A stretch of DNA of 64,000 bases from Himantopus leucocephalus (lineage: Eukaryota; Chordata; Aves; Charadriiformes; Recurvirostridae): assembly GCA_003993805.1 (NCBI GenBank), contig RSEF01000012.1, forward strand, positions 3,033,947 to 3,097,946. The letters run 5' to 3'. The notes below the pieces were generated by a model. It had not been told where the DNA came from, did not search any database, and worked only from the letters and a program-made list of their open reading frames with translations. Position 1 is the first letter of the stretch. Each line of letters starts with the position of its first letter. Positions 26,301 to 41,300 of the stretch are shown here, one piece after another. Made by a program: the position numbers and the translations under genes.

Positions 26301-29300
26301 GAGTACTTGAAGGATTAAGCTGATTTGGAATCCTAGATTAAATCACTCAGACCTTCATAAATCTCTTTTTCACTCCCTCTGCCCCCTTCTCATGCTGACA
26401 CTCTGCCAATCTCATGTGGGCTGCACACAAGGATTACTGTATGATCCATCTGGAATGTACCAGGCAGATAAGTACTTTCTGCTCCTAAATACAAATTCAT
26501 GCACAATTACCGAGTGCCATAAAACATTTTTTTTTTTAAATTAAGACAGGAAAGGTCTCTCAAGAAGCCATCTTCAAAACAAGTTGGTTACCTAATCATG
26601 TTAACGTTGACATACCTTGGCTACAAGGAGTTCCAAGATTAATGTGCCAGAGGTTTGTTGCTAAAGCTGAGGTGGTCAACAGAACATTCTCCAAAGAAGT
26701 TTGCTTGAAACATGACCAACATTGCTCAATTCTGTTTATCTGGCAACTTCTACATAACTACAGTCATAGCAGGCTATGGGATTATGCTCAACAGATTCAG
26801 TGTACAGTTCACATACACACACAAAAATAGGAAATTAAATAATTATGCTAGTTTCATTAGTGTTCTAAAAGCATCAAAAACCAGACACACACAAACAACA
26901 AATAATCAAGATCAAGACACAACCCCCCCAATTATATACTAGCTCTGCTGTAGTCCATGACCTGCGTATTTCCCTATTGTATTACAGGCACCACAGGCAT
27001 CGACTGTCCACCCCATAATCTGCATACCATTGACTGTTCATCAGTATTTTACTTGTCTACTGAGCTTCTTCTAAGATGCTCAGGAACTTTGTAAAGCTTT
27101 TCAGTACTCTCACATGAAAAAGATCTGAAAATTAGGAGAGGAGAAGCTTGAATATCCATTCTGAGTCATTTTTAAGAGCCATCTGTTGGCAATGTATATT
27201 ATCCAATACTGCAAGGACGAAGAGGGAGAAAGGCTTCATCACACCCTAACAGGGCACTACCAAAACAGTGAGTTCTTGTGGTGTGTGGTTTTTTTTTTTT
27301 TCCTTCCCCAAAAGCCTTCAATTTCTTCAAACCTGGCTCAATTGATACAACATTGAAAGATGACTCATTCAGCTTTTGATGCTTCCTTCTGTGCTCTCAC
27401 AAAAGCTGCTACTTCCACAATGCTGGTCTTCATACAAAGACACCTTCTCCCCAAAGAGCATTGATGCTCAGGGAATCAGAAGCAATTTACGTTTTTTAAA
27501 TCTGTATTTAAGGCATTCAAAAAACCACATTACTGTTTTTCAGAAACTAGTATCTAGGCTGGGTCAAATATATTGTATCGTTTGTCACATTCACCTGCCC
27601 TCAATCTATGGCAGAAAGCGACAAATTAAGTTGGCTCATACAAGGCTTAATCCATGTGTTCGTTCTTTTCTCCTCATCTGACATTGTTCCTTAACAATCT
27701 GGAATCCTACAAAGACTCAGATCCCAAGTACTCAAAGGAACTCTGCTGTGACCCACTGCACAAGCAAGTTCTGGAAGGAATCAAGCACTCTACTAATGTG
27801 CTGACTCTTCTCCCACCAGTACAACAACAAAAACCATACCACAGTTCTGCAATGTTATACTCACAGATCACTTTACTATTGCACATTCTTGTATTATTAT
27901 ACTTGGGGAGAGGTACATATGTTCAGAATCTTTGTTTCCTGTTTTGGATTTCCATATATTACCCTTATATTCATCCTGCATGCATGAATTTGGTCCTTAG
28001 GAAGGAATTACTTTATGTAGCCCTAAGAGAAGTAATATTCTCCTTCGTTATACAAACTTGTGAATTTAGCACTGGCAATACATACCACACTCACCCTTCT
28101 GAAATCAGGTAATTTATTAAAAGGATAGACACACAGTAGACAGGACAGAAGTAGTAAACTGGGGAACAGAAGGATCAGGGAACAGTACTGTTATACTTAG
28201 TCTACAGCTATTAAAAATATGCTTCATAGAGTCTACAAATGTACCAAATAACTAAATCTCTAATCTCTATCACAAGACTTCTCTTGAGACTAAAAAGAGA
28301 CAGACGTTGTTGGGTACAATTTTTATTTGCTATTCCCAGAGACAAAATTTTCTCACAGCAGTAGAAACTGTTGTAAAATGGGTCTATCAAGCTATATTTC
28401 AAGTTGGATCACATGATCACTATTCAACCTGCCTTGTCTGAAATCAGAGACTGTTTCCTAGTAAAGTGTACTTGAGAGAGGGAACAAGACATCAGTCTGA
28501 GAACAAGGCTACTGAAACAATGGCAGAGAATGCCTGCTCTTTGAACAAAACACAGTTGATGCACTAAAACCTAGTTTCCAGATAGGCTTTCTTAAAAATG
28601 AAAAATAATAAAACATGTCAGCAGAGAGTTGCCCACTAAGGTAATAATTAGAGAAAAAAACCTTAGGAATTCATGTAACATGCAAATCCCAAACTGTTTT
28701 AAAATAGGAATTTTTCCCCACATTACCCCTTCTCTCTAAGTCATTGTACATCTATGCTTGTATCACAGACATGGGATAGCTCACAGAGTTTCTGGGCTTC
28801 TGTTCTATTATTCAACATGCCAAAGCATTTTAGTGTGCAGCTCAATGAATGCTCTTGATTATGGCATGAATTATAGCAGATCTCCTCCAGTGACTTTCAA
28901 TATAGAGGAAAAAAACTGAAAAACCAAAGCGTCAGCCACTATAAGGAATATTTGCAATAATGGAACTTCAAGATCACAAAACCAGATATGTTCTGTGGTA
29001 CATTCTTCTACAGTGTTACATATATACCTATTTGTTCATGTTTCTTTTGGCAATGATCTCACAAAACAAGACAGTACACAAGTACTGAGATCAAGCAGCC
29101 CTATTTAGAAAAATATTTTGTTGTGTCTGCATCTCCAGGTATCTGGTTTTAAAATTGTATTTTTCCCCCCAGAAGGTAGTAATTCAAACATAAGAATACA
29201 CAGGCCCATTAAATTATTGATTAGGTGCACTACTTTGCAATCTTGAGTTAGAATGTATTACACAGGACAATTTAGTATATCAGAATTATTCTCGATCATC

Positions 29301-32300
29301 TCCCTCTCAGAAATCACAGGGCATGCTATTTCAGTAGACTCCACATGATGTCCTAAGCCCCTTACTCGGAAGAAGAAGCAGCAGTGTTTTCATTTGTTCA
29401 TAAGGTTAGGGAAAAGAGAAGAAAAAAAGGAAAAAAAAAAAAGAAAAAAAAAGAAAAAGAGACATTTCCTTACTCGTTCATATTCATCCTTGGCTTTACT
29501 AAGCATTTCCAGGATGTCAATGGGCCTGTTTTCATTGCAGCCATTGGTTCTGCTGGGACTTTTTCGGCCCTGGGAAACTTGCTGTGATCTCTGAGCTTCT
29601 TGTTCTACCACTCTATAACAGGAAAGGAGAAACAGGATTTTAAAATTTTATCTGGAGTTAACATCTTGCAAAAAGCAGCAAAGAAAAATGTACTCCCAGC
29701 ACATTAACACATTTTGTTCTGCCTGTATAAAAACCTAACACATAGTTGACCAAAGTTACACAAGTTTTCATGTGCTACAAGGTTTATACAAGTCAAATTG
29801 TCAAAGGGTCTGTAGAATTTATCTCCAATCCAGACAGCCCTGGTCTGTCTCTCACAAAGTTCGCCTACAGTAAACACTACTTCTGTAAAACTGTCATATT
29901 TAGACATTTTTAAATTAAAATAAGTTGTCATTCAAGCATGTTATACAAAGAACACATGTACTGTACCATAGACTGAGTAAAACTTTTTTTATTCTTTACT
30001 TCCTAACATTCATTTTTTTCCATATTTAACCAAATCAAGCTATGTTATTCAACGAAATCAATTACAGAACAGTTTTAATTTAGGATGAGGCCTACCATTA
30101 CACAACACAAGACACGGGGAAAGAAGAGCGCTGGCTCACATCACATGTCTCTGGAGTCGGTCTGCAAGGAGGCTTAGAGCAAGTTACCCCTCACTCCCCC
30201 ACTTAAGGCTCTGGAAAGAAGGGCAAACCATTTTCTTCTCTAACTGCCCTGTAGTCATTCCACTTAGAGCGTGTCTTTTCCTCTGGCCTTTGGTGCCTAC
30301 AGTTCCTTCACCACTTCTACTCCACCCCTACCTGCCTCAAGTATCAAAAAATTTCACTTCAAAAGACAGTTAAGATATGGAAGAAGATGATGTGTACCTG
30401 GTACATTTCATTAATAAAAGTAAAGGCAGCATATATTTCTACTCCTAATCCATACGCAGTTCACAAGATATACATGGCTGTGCAATGCGCTAAAGCTTAT
30501 CCTCTTGAAATAAACACACACTAGCCTGTAATCCCTTCTTTTTTAAGCCTGCATTAATCAAATATGTTAAGAAAAAACAAGCGCTGTAAACAGGGCAGAG
30601 CTCTGGAGCTGGCATGTCCCTTGAGAACTCTCATGCTGTGGAACTGATGGCTGGTGGGGGAGCCAAGAGGTGCCATCATAACAATCACAGAAAGTATCAA
30701 TCATTCCAGCCTCCAGTTCCTTTGGGTCAGTTAGGATTCAGGAGTAACTCTAGATTGTGTAGACTGTAGAGTAACTAGATATTTACGTGCACCTCTATGT
30801 TGCTATTTCTGAGGAAAAAAAGAATAGTTCAAGTCTTGGAAGTTTCTTCCCAGTTTTCTAGCAACCACATCTCTCTACTTTGCTAGAGTTTAGCTGTGTT
30901 TATTTGAGGAAGGGTTAGACTTGGCTTTTAAGAATTCAATGCTGCTTTCAAAACTACTTTGAAAATTTTTAATCATCCAAGCTGCTTATTTAACCAGGTT
31001 CTCACCTTTCTCTGTAAGCAAGCATTCCCTGCAAATGTAACTCGGAATAGGGAGGCCAATCTACACTCTGACAATTTTTAAGACCTTCAGCATGTGCTCA
31101 TTTGGATGAAGCAGCTCAATACTGTGCAAATGTTTCTATGGTGACATCCTGAGAGAACATTTTGTTCTAGCAGCCCACGTGGTCATACAGTCCTGACTTC
31201 GGACTTATCTAAACTCAGCTCTGAAACCGGGGATGAGAAAGGGCAAGGTAAAAGAACCAAAATACTTTGCTGAGATTTTAAGCATCAGTGTAATTGCATC
31301 AGAAAAAAAAATACTTCAGTTAAAGGGAAAATTCTGGACAGCTGAAGTCATGCATATGCTGCCTGATAGGTGAAGCAAAGGCTTCAGTCCTGAGACCCTC
31401 CTTCTGCTCTTAACTAGGTAGTACAGAAGGTTTCAACAAAACATCTTCCCATTAAAATAGTACTAATTGGTCTCATAGCAAAACATCTTCAAGGAGTGCA
31501 TCCATTTCACAGAAATGTTTTTCAGAAATCTTTGTGAAACATTTCATAATATTTTTTCTATTGTCCTATCGTTCATTATGAAGTATTTGTTGCTTTTTTG
31601 AACTGTGGGTTTTTTTTTTAAGAATAACAAATTATCGTCTCATGTAGATAATTGTCTAATAGCTCTTCCTCTGTCTTCTGTCTTGTGCAGGTTACATTCA
31701 GATGGTGCTGATGGGGTAACTGTGAAACTGCCTACTCCCGAAACTCTCTGAGGTACTCTCCCATTTCTCGCTTGCTGCCTGTATCTCAGAAGCCAGTTTG
31801 GGTCTGACTGTTGAAACAGGGTAAAACAAGCCTATAGACTAACCTAAATATAAAAAATCCTATAAAATTTACATGTCAGAATGCAATAGTTTCACAAAGA
31901 TTTGAAAAACCCTAGTTTTTGTCTTACTTCTAGGAAGCTCATCCCTCATAAACAATCATCTTGACCCAAATTAATTCCTTCTAAAGTTAGAAGTCTGATG
32001 ACTCCCATAAGTTTTTAATTTCAGAAAATTCTAGAATTCTTAAAAAAAAGCCACCAAAAAAAGTTCTGTAAATCGAATATCTTTGCTGTGAAAAAAACCC
32101 AAACAACTAATGCAAATCTGTACAGTGAGCATGCTCTGTGTGCAATCCAGGATTAAATCTTTTTTAAGCAAGGCCTGCTGTTCCTTTCCATTATATCAGC
32201 GGAAGAGGCACACATTCCTTCGGGGACACAGTAGCTGCTGTGACAGTTTGCTTAAGAATATCTGCAGTTATAGCATTGAAAATATACCTGGCACAACCTC

Positions 32301-35300
32301 ACAGAAGAGAGGGTGGGGAGCAGGGGGAGAGAGAGAATGTGAGAGGTGAAGTCCATGACTACAAAGCCCACGAACACTAATTTACTTTTCTTTTAAGAGA
32401 TAAGCCACCAAAATATAAATGGATGGTCTGCAATCTTTTTAACTCAGTCTGGCACAATAAGGTCAAGTCAAACAGCAGGAAAGAAGTGCAAATCTCCTTG
32501 AAACCTTTTATGGTTATGTTTCTGAAGCTCTGAGGTACTACAAAGGCAGTACTCTTTCCTATCAGTGACACAAAAAACCCCACCTAAACGAAAGGGTGCC
32601 AATACAAATTTGCACCCAAGGCAAAGACAAAAACTGTGGAACAATATTAATACTCTTAGAAGACAACATAAATATTTATTTCAAAAATATACTGATCTAA
32701 GCCTGATGGAGCCTGATACCATGCACTGAAATGCAGTTTTCCTTCTGATTTAAGATTTAATCTAATTTATTTTTTAAATTAAAAAGTATATTTTAAGTTT
32801 TCTTAAACACATCTTTCGTCCCAGGATGAAATAATTTCTGCAGTTTCAGCCTCCTTGTAGAGAAGCACACAGAAGTATCAGCACTTTTACCTTTCTTCTG
32901 ACTGCCTTCTACACATTTTGGGGGAGATAAAGCTTGATGTTTGTGGAAATGGATGTCGGCATAATAGTACCAATCCACTTTTCATCAAGTCTAACAAAAG
33001 CCTCAGAAGTGCAGCTTTTCCATCCTACAGTAATGTGCAACTAGAATGCCTTCATTTCATTTTCCCTAGTATGAATCTTTAGATACTCAGAAGCTATAAG
33101 GCATGTAGTACCAAATGAAGTGTGATTTCATTCTACAGTGCTTTAGCAACAAGTAAAAGTAAATACACTTGCAGTAAATACCTTTCTCAGCAGAAAAATG
33201 TCTTCTGCAAATACTTGTTACCCCCAAACCAATACACAGTTTTAAAGAAAAAAAAGAACTAGAAGTATTCAGACATTCCATAATCTAATAATGAAGAAAG
33301 GTGTTATGAAAAAAAGCACTCAAATAATGAAACCTAGCACTACTTAGGCTAGCGAAGACCACTTATACCTTTTTTTAACAAGTTAATGGCATTAAAGTCT
33401 AAAAGTCATGCTAAAGTGAGCTCCTAGCCAGCTCAGCAAAATTTAACTGTCTGTATTCTGTCAATATCCAATCAATAAATCTTTGTGTACACATTCAATT
33501 TCTCTGGTTTCACTTGCATAAGTCTGAAGTGACAAAACTCAATACATGTTTCTCAAAGTCTGCTTGATGCATTAACTCTAATTTCAGTTTCAAAGATACT
33601 TTTAATCCACAATCATTCCAACACCTACTGTAACAAATTCCAACATTAAAAAAAAAAAATTCAGCTTTTTGACCTTCCAAAATAATTTGTAGTCTCAGAA
33701 ACTTCCTAGGGTGCCAAGATGCTACAATTACAAGTGCGAGTATCTGCACCATAAACAGGGGTGGAGCAATAATGCCAACTTCGGCACTTCTGCCTCTCTG
33801 TGTTAATAAAGCTGCATTACAGGCATCAGGGACCCAAGAAAAGGCAGGCTACAGTAGTTTACAAGCAGATGACAATAAAGCTTAGATTGTTCCCATACTG
33901 ACTTTAAACCAACCTACAGCTATTTCCAGAATATTACAGGATCCAGCAAAAAGGCTAGACATGCTTTATGGACTGCTGAGCCATGGCTAGACTGGTCTGT
34001 TACCTGATTACACTTAGAAAGATCCCTGAAGTATCTATAGCCCATGATTTGTGCTACAGTGACTAGACGAGTTTCGTACCAAATGAACTCAAGTTTTGTT
34101 ATGTGACACTGAGATCTGCAGTGTAGCTGTGCATGACAGAATAAGAATATGGTAGAGTTTGAAGGGCTCAGCTCTCTCCCCCACTGCAGACACTAATCAT
34201 GGTTTCAAAATAAAAGGTGCGTCAAAAAATACCTTTCCCCTTCTGATGCTCTGTTTATAAAGTGGAGAGGCAATAGACATTTTATTAGTTTGGGAACAAT
34301 TTCCAACAGTCACTTTCACACAATTGTTTTCCATTAATCCTTATAATTAATCCTTACATTTGGACAAGCCAAATAACAGCAAAAAGTCCAACACAGCCGG
34401 GGAAAAAAAGAAAAAAGTGGGAAATGGGAACTGTGTAGGGTTATCAGGATGAGAGCAAAGAAAAATAAGAATTTAGAAAGACACCTTGATATCAAAGTCT
34501 GTCATTTGTGTTGTCTTACATTGACTTTGTGGGGAAAAGTCAAAATAACCCGAAGCAAAAATCCCAGAAAAAGAAATCAAAATTCAACTAAAATGTCTAC
34601 ACTACGACTATTTTCCATATAATTAAGTTCTGCCAGTCTTCAAGATATCCTGACTTGCAAGACATGACATGCTGATTAAGGCGTGCAATAGAAAAGAAAG
34701 TTCAGGAAAGTAGAGTGTGATGAAGAAAAGCAAAGCAGAGAACAAGGGATGAGAAGATATGCTGTGCAGTATATCTGCATTTTGCAGTTTCGCGTGTTTG
34801 CTAGTGTAACTGCCCTGTCAACACACTTCAAGCTCCTTCCTTTCGTAAGAACATTGAAGGTTTGCTTAAGTTCATTCTCATTCTTTTCTATTAGTAAAAA
34901 GTCTTGGCTTAATCTGCAAGGGACCTCACCTGAAGGAACAAAAGGTTCAAGAACACCCTCCAACCACAACATGTTTTAAAGACCTTACGCCACATTGCCA
35001 ACTCAACCAGTTCCAGCCTTCTTTGACCTCTGTTGTTCACACAAACTTCTGTACTCTACTCTGAAGCCCTCCTCAGCTGTGGCAGTGCAACCATCTACAG
35101 TACAGACAGGCTAACTGCACTGCTATAGCGATAGCAGCTGAAACAAACTAACAAAACCATGTTATTGCAAACATAGTCTGTCTTTTAAGATTTCTTTAAA
35201 TTGGGATCACTTTCACAAGTTCTGCTGCTGCATGACATCTCTAGGAGCCCTTGGAACTACAAAACAAAAGCAAGTGACATGGCAGCTTTACAAACCAACT

Positions 35301-38300
35301 TTATCTCCAAAGGGGGGGAAAAAGGAAAGACAGAAAAAAAAATAAAAATCAAACAATCCAGAAATTAGCAGCAGCAAGTTCCTATTATTTCATAGTTTTG
35401 CCTGCTCTCTAACATCACTTCAATTCTATAAGATTCCACCTACTTCTCCCACTATTCTCCATTCGCTTCACTTTAGTCAGGAATAATAACTAAGCCTTAA
35501 AAAAAAAAAAAACAACCCCACAAACCCAAACAAAAAAACAGCCCACCACCAAAAAAACCCCACAAAACCAACTAAAAAACATGGCCATCATTTATTTAAT
35601 TACACTTTCTGCATCAGTGGATCTTTTGCCAGCATCCCTATACAAAACAAAATATAAAATAAACAGTGTTTGCATGTGCTTTCTTTGGAGAATGCCAACT
35701 AATACTTCAACTGATTTTTTTACCGCTTAACTAAAAATTTTAATTTTTTTTTTTTTAAAAAACAAAACCAACATTTTGATTACTAAAAAAACTGGTACCA
35801 GCAAGAATGTTGTATCTTTCTATTTAAGGAGAGTGAGAAAAAACCCAAACACATTTAATAGGTTCATTTTTTTTTTCTGTATTGCATAAAAGAATTACAG
35901 AATAAGACCACAGTACTTACTTAGCCATGAGTTTTGCTATTCGATGACAGTCATTCTTGTCGTAAAACCAGATACTGTAAATTGACACTTGAAAATAAGA
36001 AAAAGGCATGTGTAAGACAAAGGTTAAAAAAGAAATCAAATCAACAGAAAAAAAAAAGCAGAAAACCAGCAGTCCATTAGATCTGCAATATACGAATTGC
36101 CATCAATTTCCATTCAATATTCTGTGTGCTACTGACTGCTATTTATAATCAGAAGTAGCACATGTGCAAACACAAATACAACTTCAGACAGATTAAATAC
36201 AAGAACTTCAAAACATTGGTACTGTTTGTAAATTAAAGTGGCAGGAAAATGAAGTTTTAACTACCAGATTTCTTCTCACTACAGTTGCAACCTCCTGTTT
36301 TGAATTACTGACTTTACTATTTAAACTAGTCTACAGAATATCCTTTTTTTTTTTAAAAAAACCCACTTATTTTTAAATTTTTCCATTTTTGAAGCTCAAC
36401 AAAAATACTGAAGTTTGAATTACAGTATGACGATTCGGTCAGAGGCTCTCTAGAAGGTTCCCTCTCCAAATTCTTTTTGTAAGAGAAGTAATTGTATAGG
36501 AAAGAAGCAGTACTAAAGCTTCAATCTTACTGTCACATTCATGGAGCAGCTTAAAACTGGATTCCCATTGAACCCTACTCTTCGCAGGTATCAAGGACAA
36601 AGCAAGAAGGGCAAAAGGGTTCCAGCTCAGCAAGACACTAAGCCCCATTCTGGCTTTCAGAATAAGTAAAATTCCACTGAAAATTGGCAGACGTAGAGCC
36701 TGACCACCGAGCTGAAAGATACTCCATCTGAGAGCGAAACTTTGTCAGTAGTACCATGTACTATTTCTTCATCAGCAATCCCACTTCAAAGAAGCCATTT
36801 TTACCCACACGCATGCTCATCTCCTCACTGTCCCTTCCCACAGTTGCACCAACACAACAAATCTGAAGAACTCTTTTCAGAATTGTATTTAATCCAGCCC
36901 ACAAAGCAGGTTATTTTAAATTTTGGTTCACCTATGAAGTTTGTCAATACATGATGTCCAACTACATCAAAGGCAGTTGGACACTATGCATATTACCATT
37001 AAAATATTTTCATTTCTGAAAAGACACTTTTAGCCTTTTAAAAATCATCTTTACATTGCAGTTCATGCCAAAGTTTTTATGAAGTTGAAATCACTAACCA
37101 ATTATAAAAATATGACTTGAAGTGATGGAAAAGAATGTGTTTTTTTAAACAGCCTTTTCCAGACAGATGCAGTTTTTTATTTAAAAGTGAAACTCTTTCC
37201 TCCCCTCCCCCCACTTTTTTTTTTTCCCCCCCACCTCAAAACACTCAAATCTCAACCACAGTCCACTCAGAATTATTTCAAGCCATGGCAAAGAGGAACA
37301 ATTATTTATCAACCTTTTTTTTTCTTCCTAGATCTGCCAGTTATCCTAGGCTTACTGTGTTGGACCAAACCCCTCAAAAAGTCATGCCCACACCTCTTTT
37401 CTATAACAATATCTTAAGACAAACTGAATTTCTACTTTGCTTCTTTTTAAAAAATTTTATTAAATAACAACCATATCCATTTGGGTGTTTGTTTCTTCAG
37501 AGGTTACAGCTTAAGTAACAGACAACAAAGCTTTTCAATTCCTAAACAAAGAAATCAATACAGCATAAATTTAAGGAATTTTCTTCTTACAAAAGACATA
37601 AGCCAATAAAAAAAGTCATTTCATACATGTAGTCAATGCTTATGAAATACTTATTAATATTTACAGTTTAATACAACTGGATTGTCTACTGCATAGAAAC
37701 CTGAAAATGTTTCCAGTCTGAGCTATTACTTTAGTCATGTACCATATTTTAACACTAAAGGAAACTCTTTCCCTTCCCTGACTCCATTATCAGACAAACT
37801 GCCAAGAGAAGAAAGCTTCTTCAAAAGCATACTTGCTGAAGAAATGAAGATAAGGAACCTATAATGATATCTTAATGGGACAAATGATAAAAGTCACACT
37901 CAATTCTGCCAGAAACAGGCCTACACAAGACCAGAAGTAGATCCAAATCTCAGTATGGTGTACAGAGTATCAGGCTTTTTTCCACTTTGTACTACTGGCA
38001 AGCAATCACAGGGAGCCACTGCAAAACATTAACAGTATTACAAGGATGTAAAGCAGATTATGAGCAAGTAAACTCGGGCATGAACTCAGATATGGTACAA
38101 CAGGCTGGAATGTTTCCCTTCTTCTTTTCAAAAGAGGACTCGTTTGTACTATCAGTTCAGCTCCCATGCCCCAGAAGCGTGTGTGTATGTCCCAACTGCA
38201 TTACTATATTTGATACACTTCATATATGCAGGCAACTTTAGCTATGATCATCCTTTAAACATCATTAAAAACCAGAGTTGGTACTTACCAGTTCTTTTCA

Positions 38301-41300
38301 AATCTGTCATCTTTTTACTACACCCAGCATAAACATTAGCTGAATGTTCATACGTCTAATGGCATGTCTTTCTACTGCAATTCTTTTAAGAGTTTCATCC
38401 AACAGAAATCACTAAATTAAGTGACTCATTCTTCCACCTAGTTCAACACTTTCCATCCAGCTTTTCTCCACTGAATGCTGGGCAGCATCTTTAGCATTCA
38501 AGTAGAAGTAGTTTGCAATCATCAGGAGCAATATCTTTCAGCTGGATTCACACTACATTTTGACACACATGAAGTCACAAATAACCATATCACAGACAAA
38601 ACAAATTTCATAAAATTAAAGTAAGTCATCAGTTATCTTCATCTACATTCTTCTTAGACATCGTCATTTTTATTAAAAACACTGAACCGCAAATATTTAT
38701 CTAAACACACAACACTCAACTTCTCTCCAAACTTGACTGGATCAATCATTAAAACTTTACTGAAACTGCCACAGGAGAAGAGAGATTTTTCAGAAAACAA
38801 AAGCATTATGGAAGTCTTCCTGCTCAAGTCTAACAGCTGGATTACACCAAAAGGAAGGTCTTACTCTCTTCTACATTGTGTTCCCATTGCTTCGTGGGGC
38901 AGTCAGCAGTTCCAATGCTGCCCAGTTAGCAGATGTGGATTAAGAGTGGGGATAGCAAAGCACCACAGTGAGACACAGAGGCCTCACTCTTTGGCAACAT
39001 AAAATGAAGTTGCATCCCAAAGCTGTAGTTTCACTTCAATTTTCCATTAACTCATTCTACCCCAATTCACTCCTGTCCCTGACGTCAGCCGGATACATTT
39101 TAGTCCAGACCTGTTCCTTAATACTGCTTGCGCGTCAGCTTCACAAACATGCCATCTAGCACAACAGAGAGGGCAGAAACAAGAAGCTGGGGGCAGCACA
39201 AGGCGGCAAAACCATTAAAATGTTCATGAAACTGTAGCCTGAGAATGCTATGCTGGAAGAAGTGTACACGGGACTTATCAGCACTGCCAGTTTCGGAGAT
39301 TCCAGATGCTACTCTCCTGCCTTAGGCAATTTAGCCATCTGTGCAGATACAGCTTCATGTCATTCAAAAAGATGATCTGTTTCGAAGTTACCTTAACTAG
39401 TTGGAAGAGCTGATAGAGGACAGAGAAAGTTCCAATTTAGATGTTGCTACACAATGAAGCAGAACTCAGAGTGGGGCACAGTTACCTTTCAAACTCTCTT
39501 TGGAAAGACTTGTATTTTGACACCCATCCCATAAGGTAATAATGGAAATCAACACAATCTCACTCCCCTAAAGCAAAGCACATACATGCATCATTTTACA
39601 CTTCAAATAGAGTTTAAGGTATAATGCAATAAGCACATAAAGCAATCTCTCTCAAAGCTCCTATTTCTTCCAGTAGCAAGGTTAGCTGAAATGCCACCTC
39701 TCCTCAGTCACTCTGCTCCAATATCTTCTTCACTGAGATTCCTCATTCACTATTCATTTTTTCCCTCAATTTAAACATTAGCCTGCCACACAGATTTATA
39801 AATCATTAGAATTAATTAAAAAAGAGTCCCTCCCCTTTCTTATTGTTTTGAATATCTAAGGCCATTTCACAAATACAGTTCGCAGCACAATCCCACAAGC
39901 AGTTGCATTGGAGTAATTTGGCAGGTGACAAACAGCATCTGAGATCAGGAACACTTTAACAAACTGCCATCTGACAAAGCATAGCGTGGAACCAGAGGGA
40001 TTACTACTTTGCAACACTGAACCAGAGTGGAAAACCCCTTCCAGTTAGAGTGCTATCTTTCAGGTCAAACAAAATATTTTTAGACCTTCTTAACAGCTTT
40101 CAATGGTTCCTCCCCTCCCCCTAGCTTGCACTGCTGCTTCTGCTATAAAGGTATCAAGAACAGGCTCCTTCCTTATCTCAGACTAAACGACTGGGTTAAT
40201 GCGCTTGCTGGAGAGCCATTCAGCTTCGGCAATCACAGAAACGCATTACACTTAATGCATTGCCAGCCAGGAGCAAAGGTGATAACGAGAGACTTTCCTT
40301 ACCAGTAAAGATGCCCTGTTTTGAAACCAGTCAGGAGCTCTTTCAAAGAATTTTGGAAGCCATTTGAAATAATGCAACTCATTTTGCTTTTGCTGTTCTG
40401 AATACAAGTTTAATGATAATATATCAAGACCAGAAGAATGCACTTTGTAACTGAGCTTTACACTTAAATGTATAAACCTCTCCAAAAATCCATTATTTTT
40501 GTTTTATTAACTCTTACCCTTGGACAGAAATAAGAAGTAAGCAAGAAAAAAAAAAACCCAACCAAAAACGCCACAGCAAACAAGGACTATTTATTTTGAT
40601 ACCCAAGTTTTATCCTTAGCATCTGTCTTTTCAGGACCATGGAAATCAACCTGCCTGACCTCCCAAATGAACTAGCTTGGATTAAAAAGCCTTTTAATCA
40701 AGACCAACGCCACCGATACAGAGGGAAAGTTATAAATGAGAAAGGCTTAGAAGAATACTTCTTGCAGACTTTAAGAGGTAAGATGGCCATTGTTTAAAAC
40801 TTTGACTAGTTATACTCTATTATTAAGCAAACTATATCAACTATCAGCTTCAAGTTCTCACATTATAGACTGAGAGAAAGGACTGAACTTTCAGATTGGG
40901 CTGTTATTATTGCTCCTGGCAGAACTGTATGCATTTTTTTTAAACAGTCTAACATAATTGTCACAAAATACAGACAAGAGGAAACAAATTTAGGTTCATT
41001 AAAAAAAATAAAATAGGTCAATGGGTTTCAGTGCTTCATGAACAAATACTCTGAATACTATAAAGAATGTGCATGCATCCAGAGGGAGTTAGACAGGGAT
41101 CAGCTGTACCTGGCAACACATATTCCAGATTAAGCAATAATAAATAGCACATTAAGTATGAAGTATAATCTAAAAAAATTCTACCTTTTAAGAGGAATCC
41201 TAAATTAAAAATATTGTACATTACGGAAATTAAAAGAAATTGACCTAATTTCTTGATTTGTTCACATCCAGAGATATTTGCTTTCTTTAATTCTAACAAT

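Noticed and set aside
27376..28112. Overlapping 101- and 152-codon plus-strand frames in DCP1A intron 5
   Set aside because: No conserved-looking motif or splice structure; probably chance openness.
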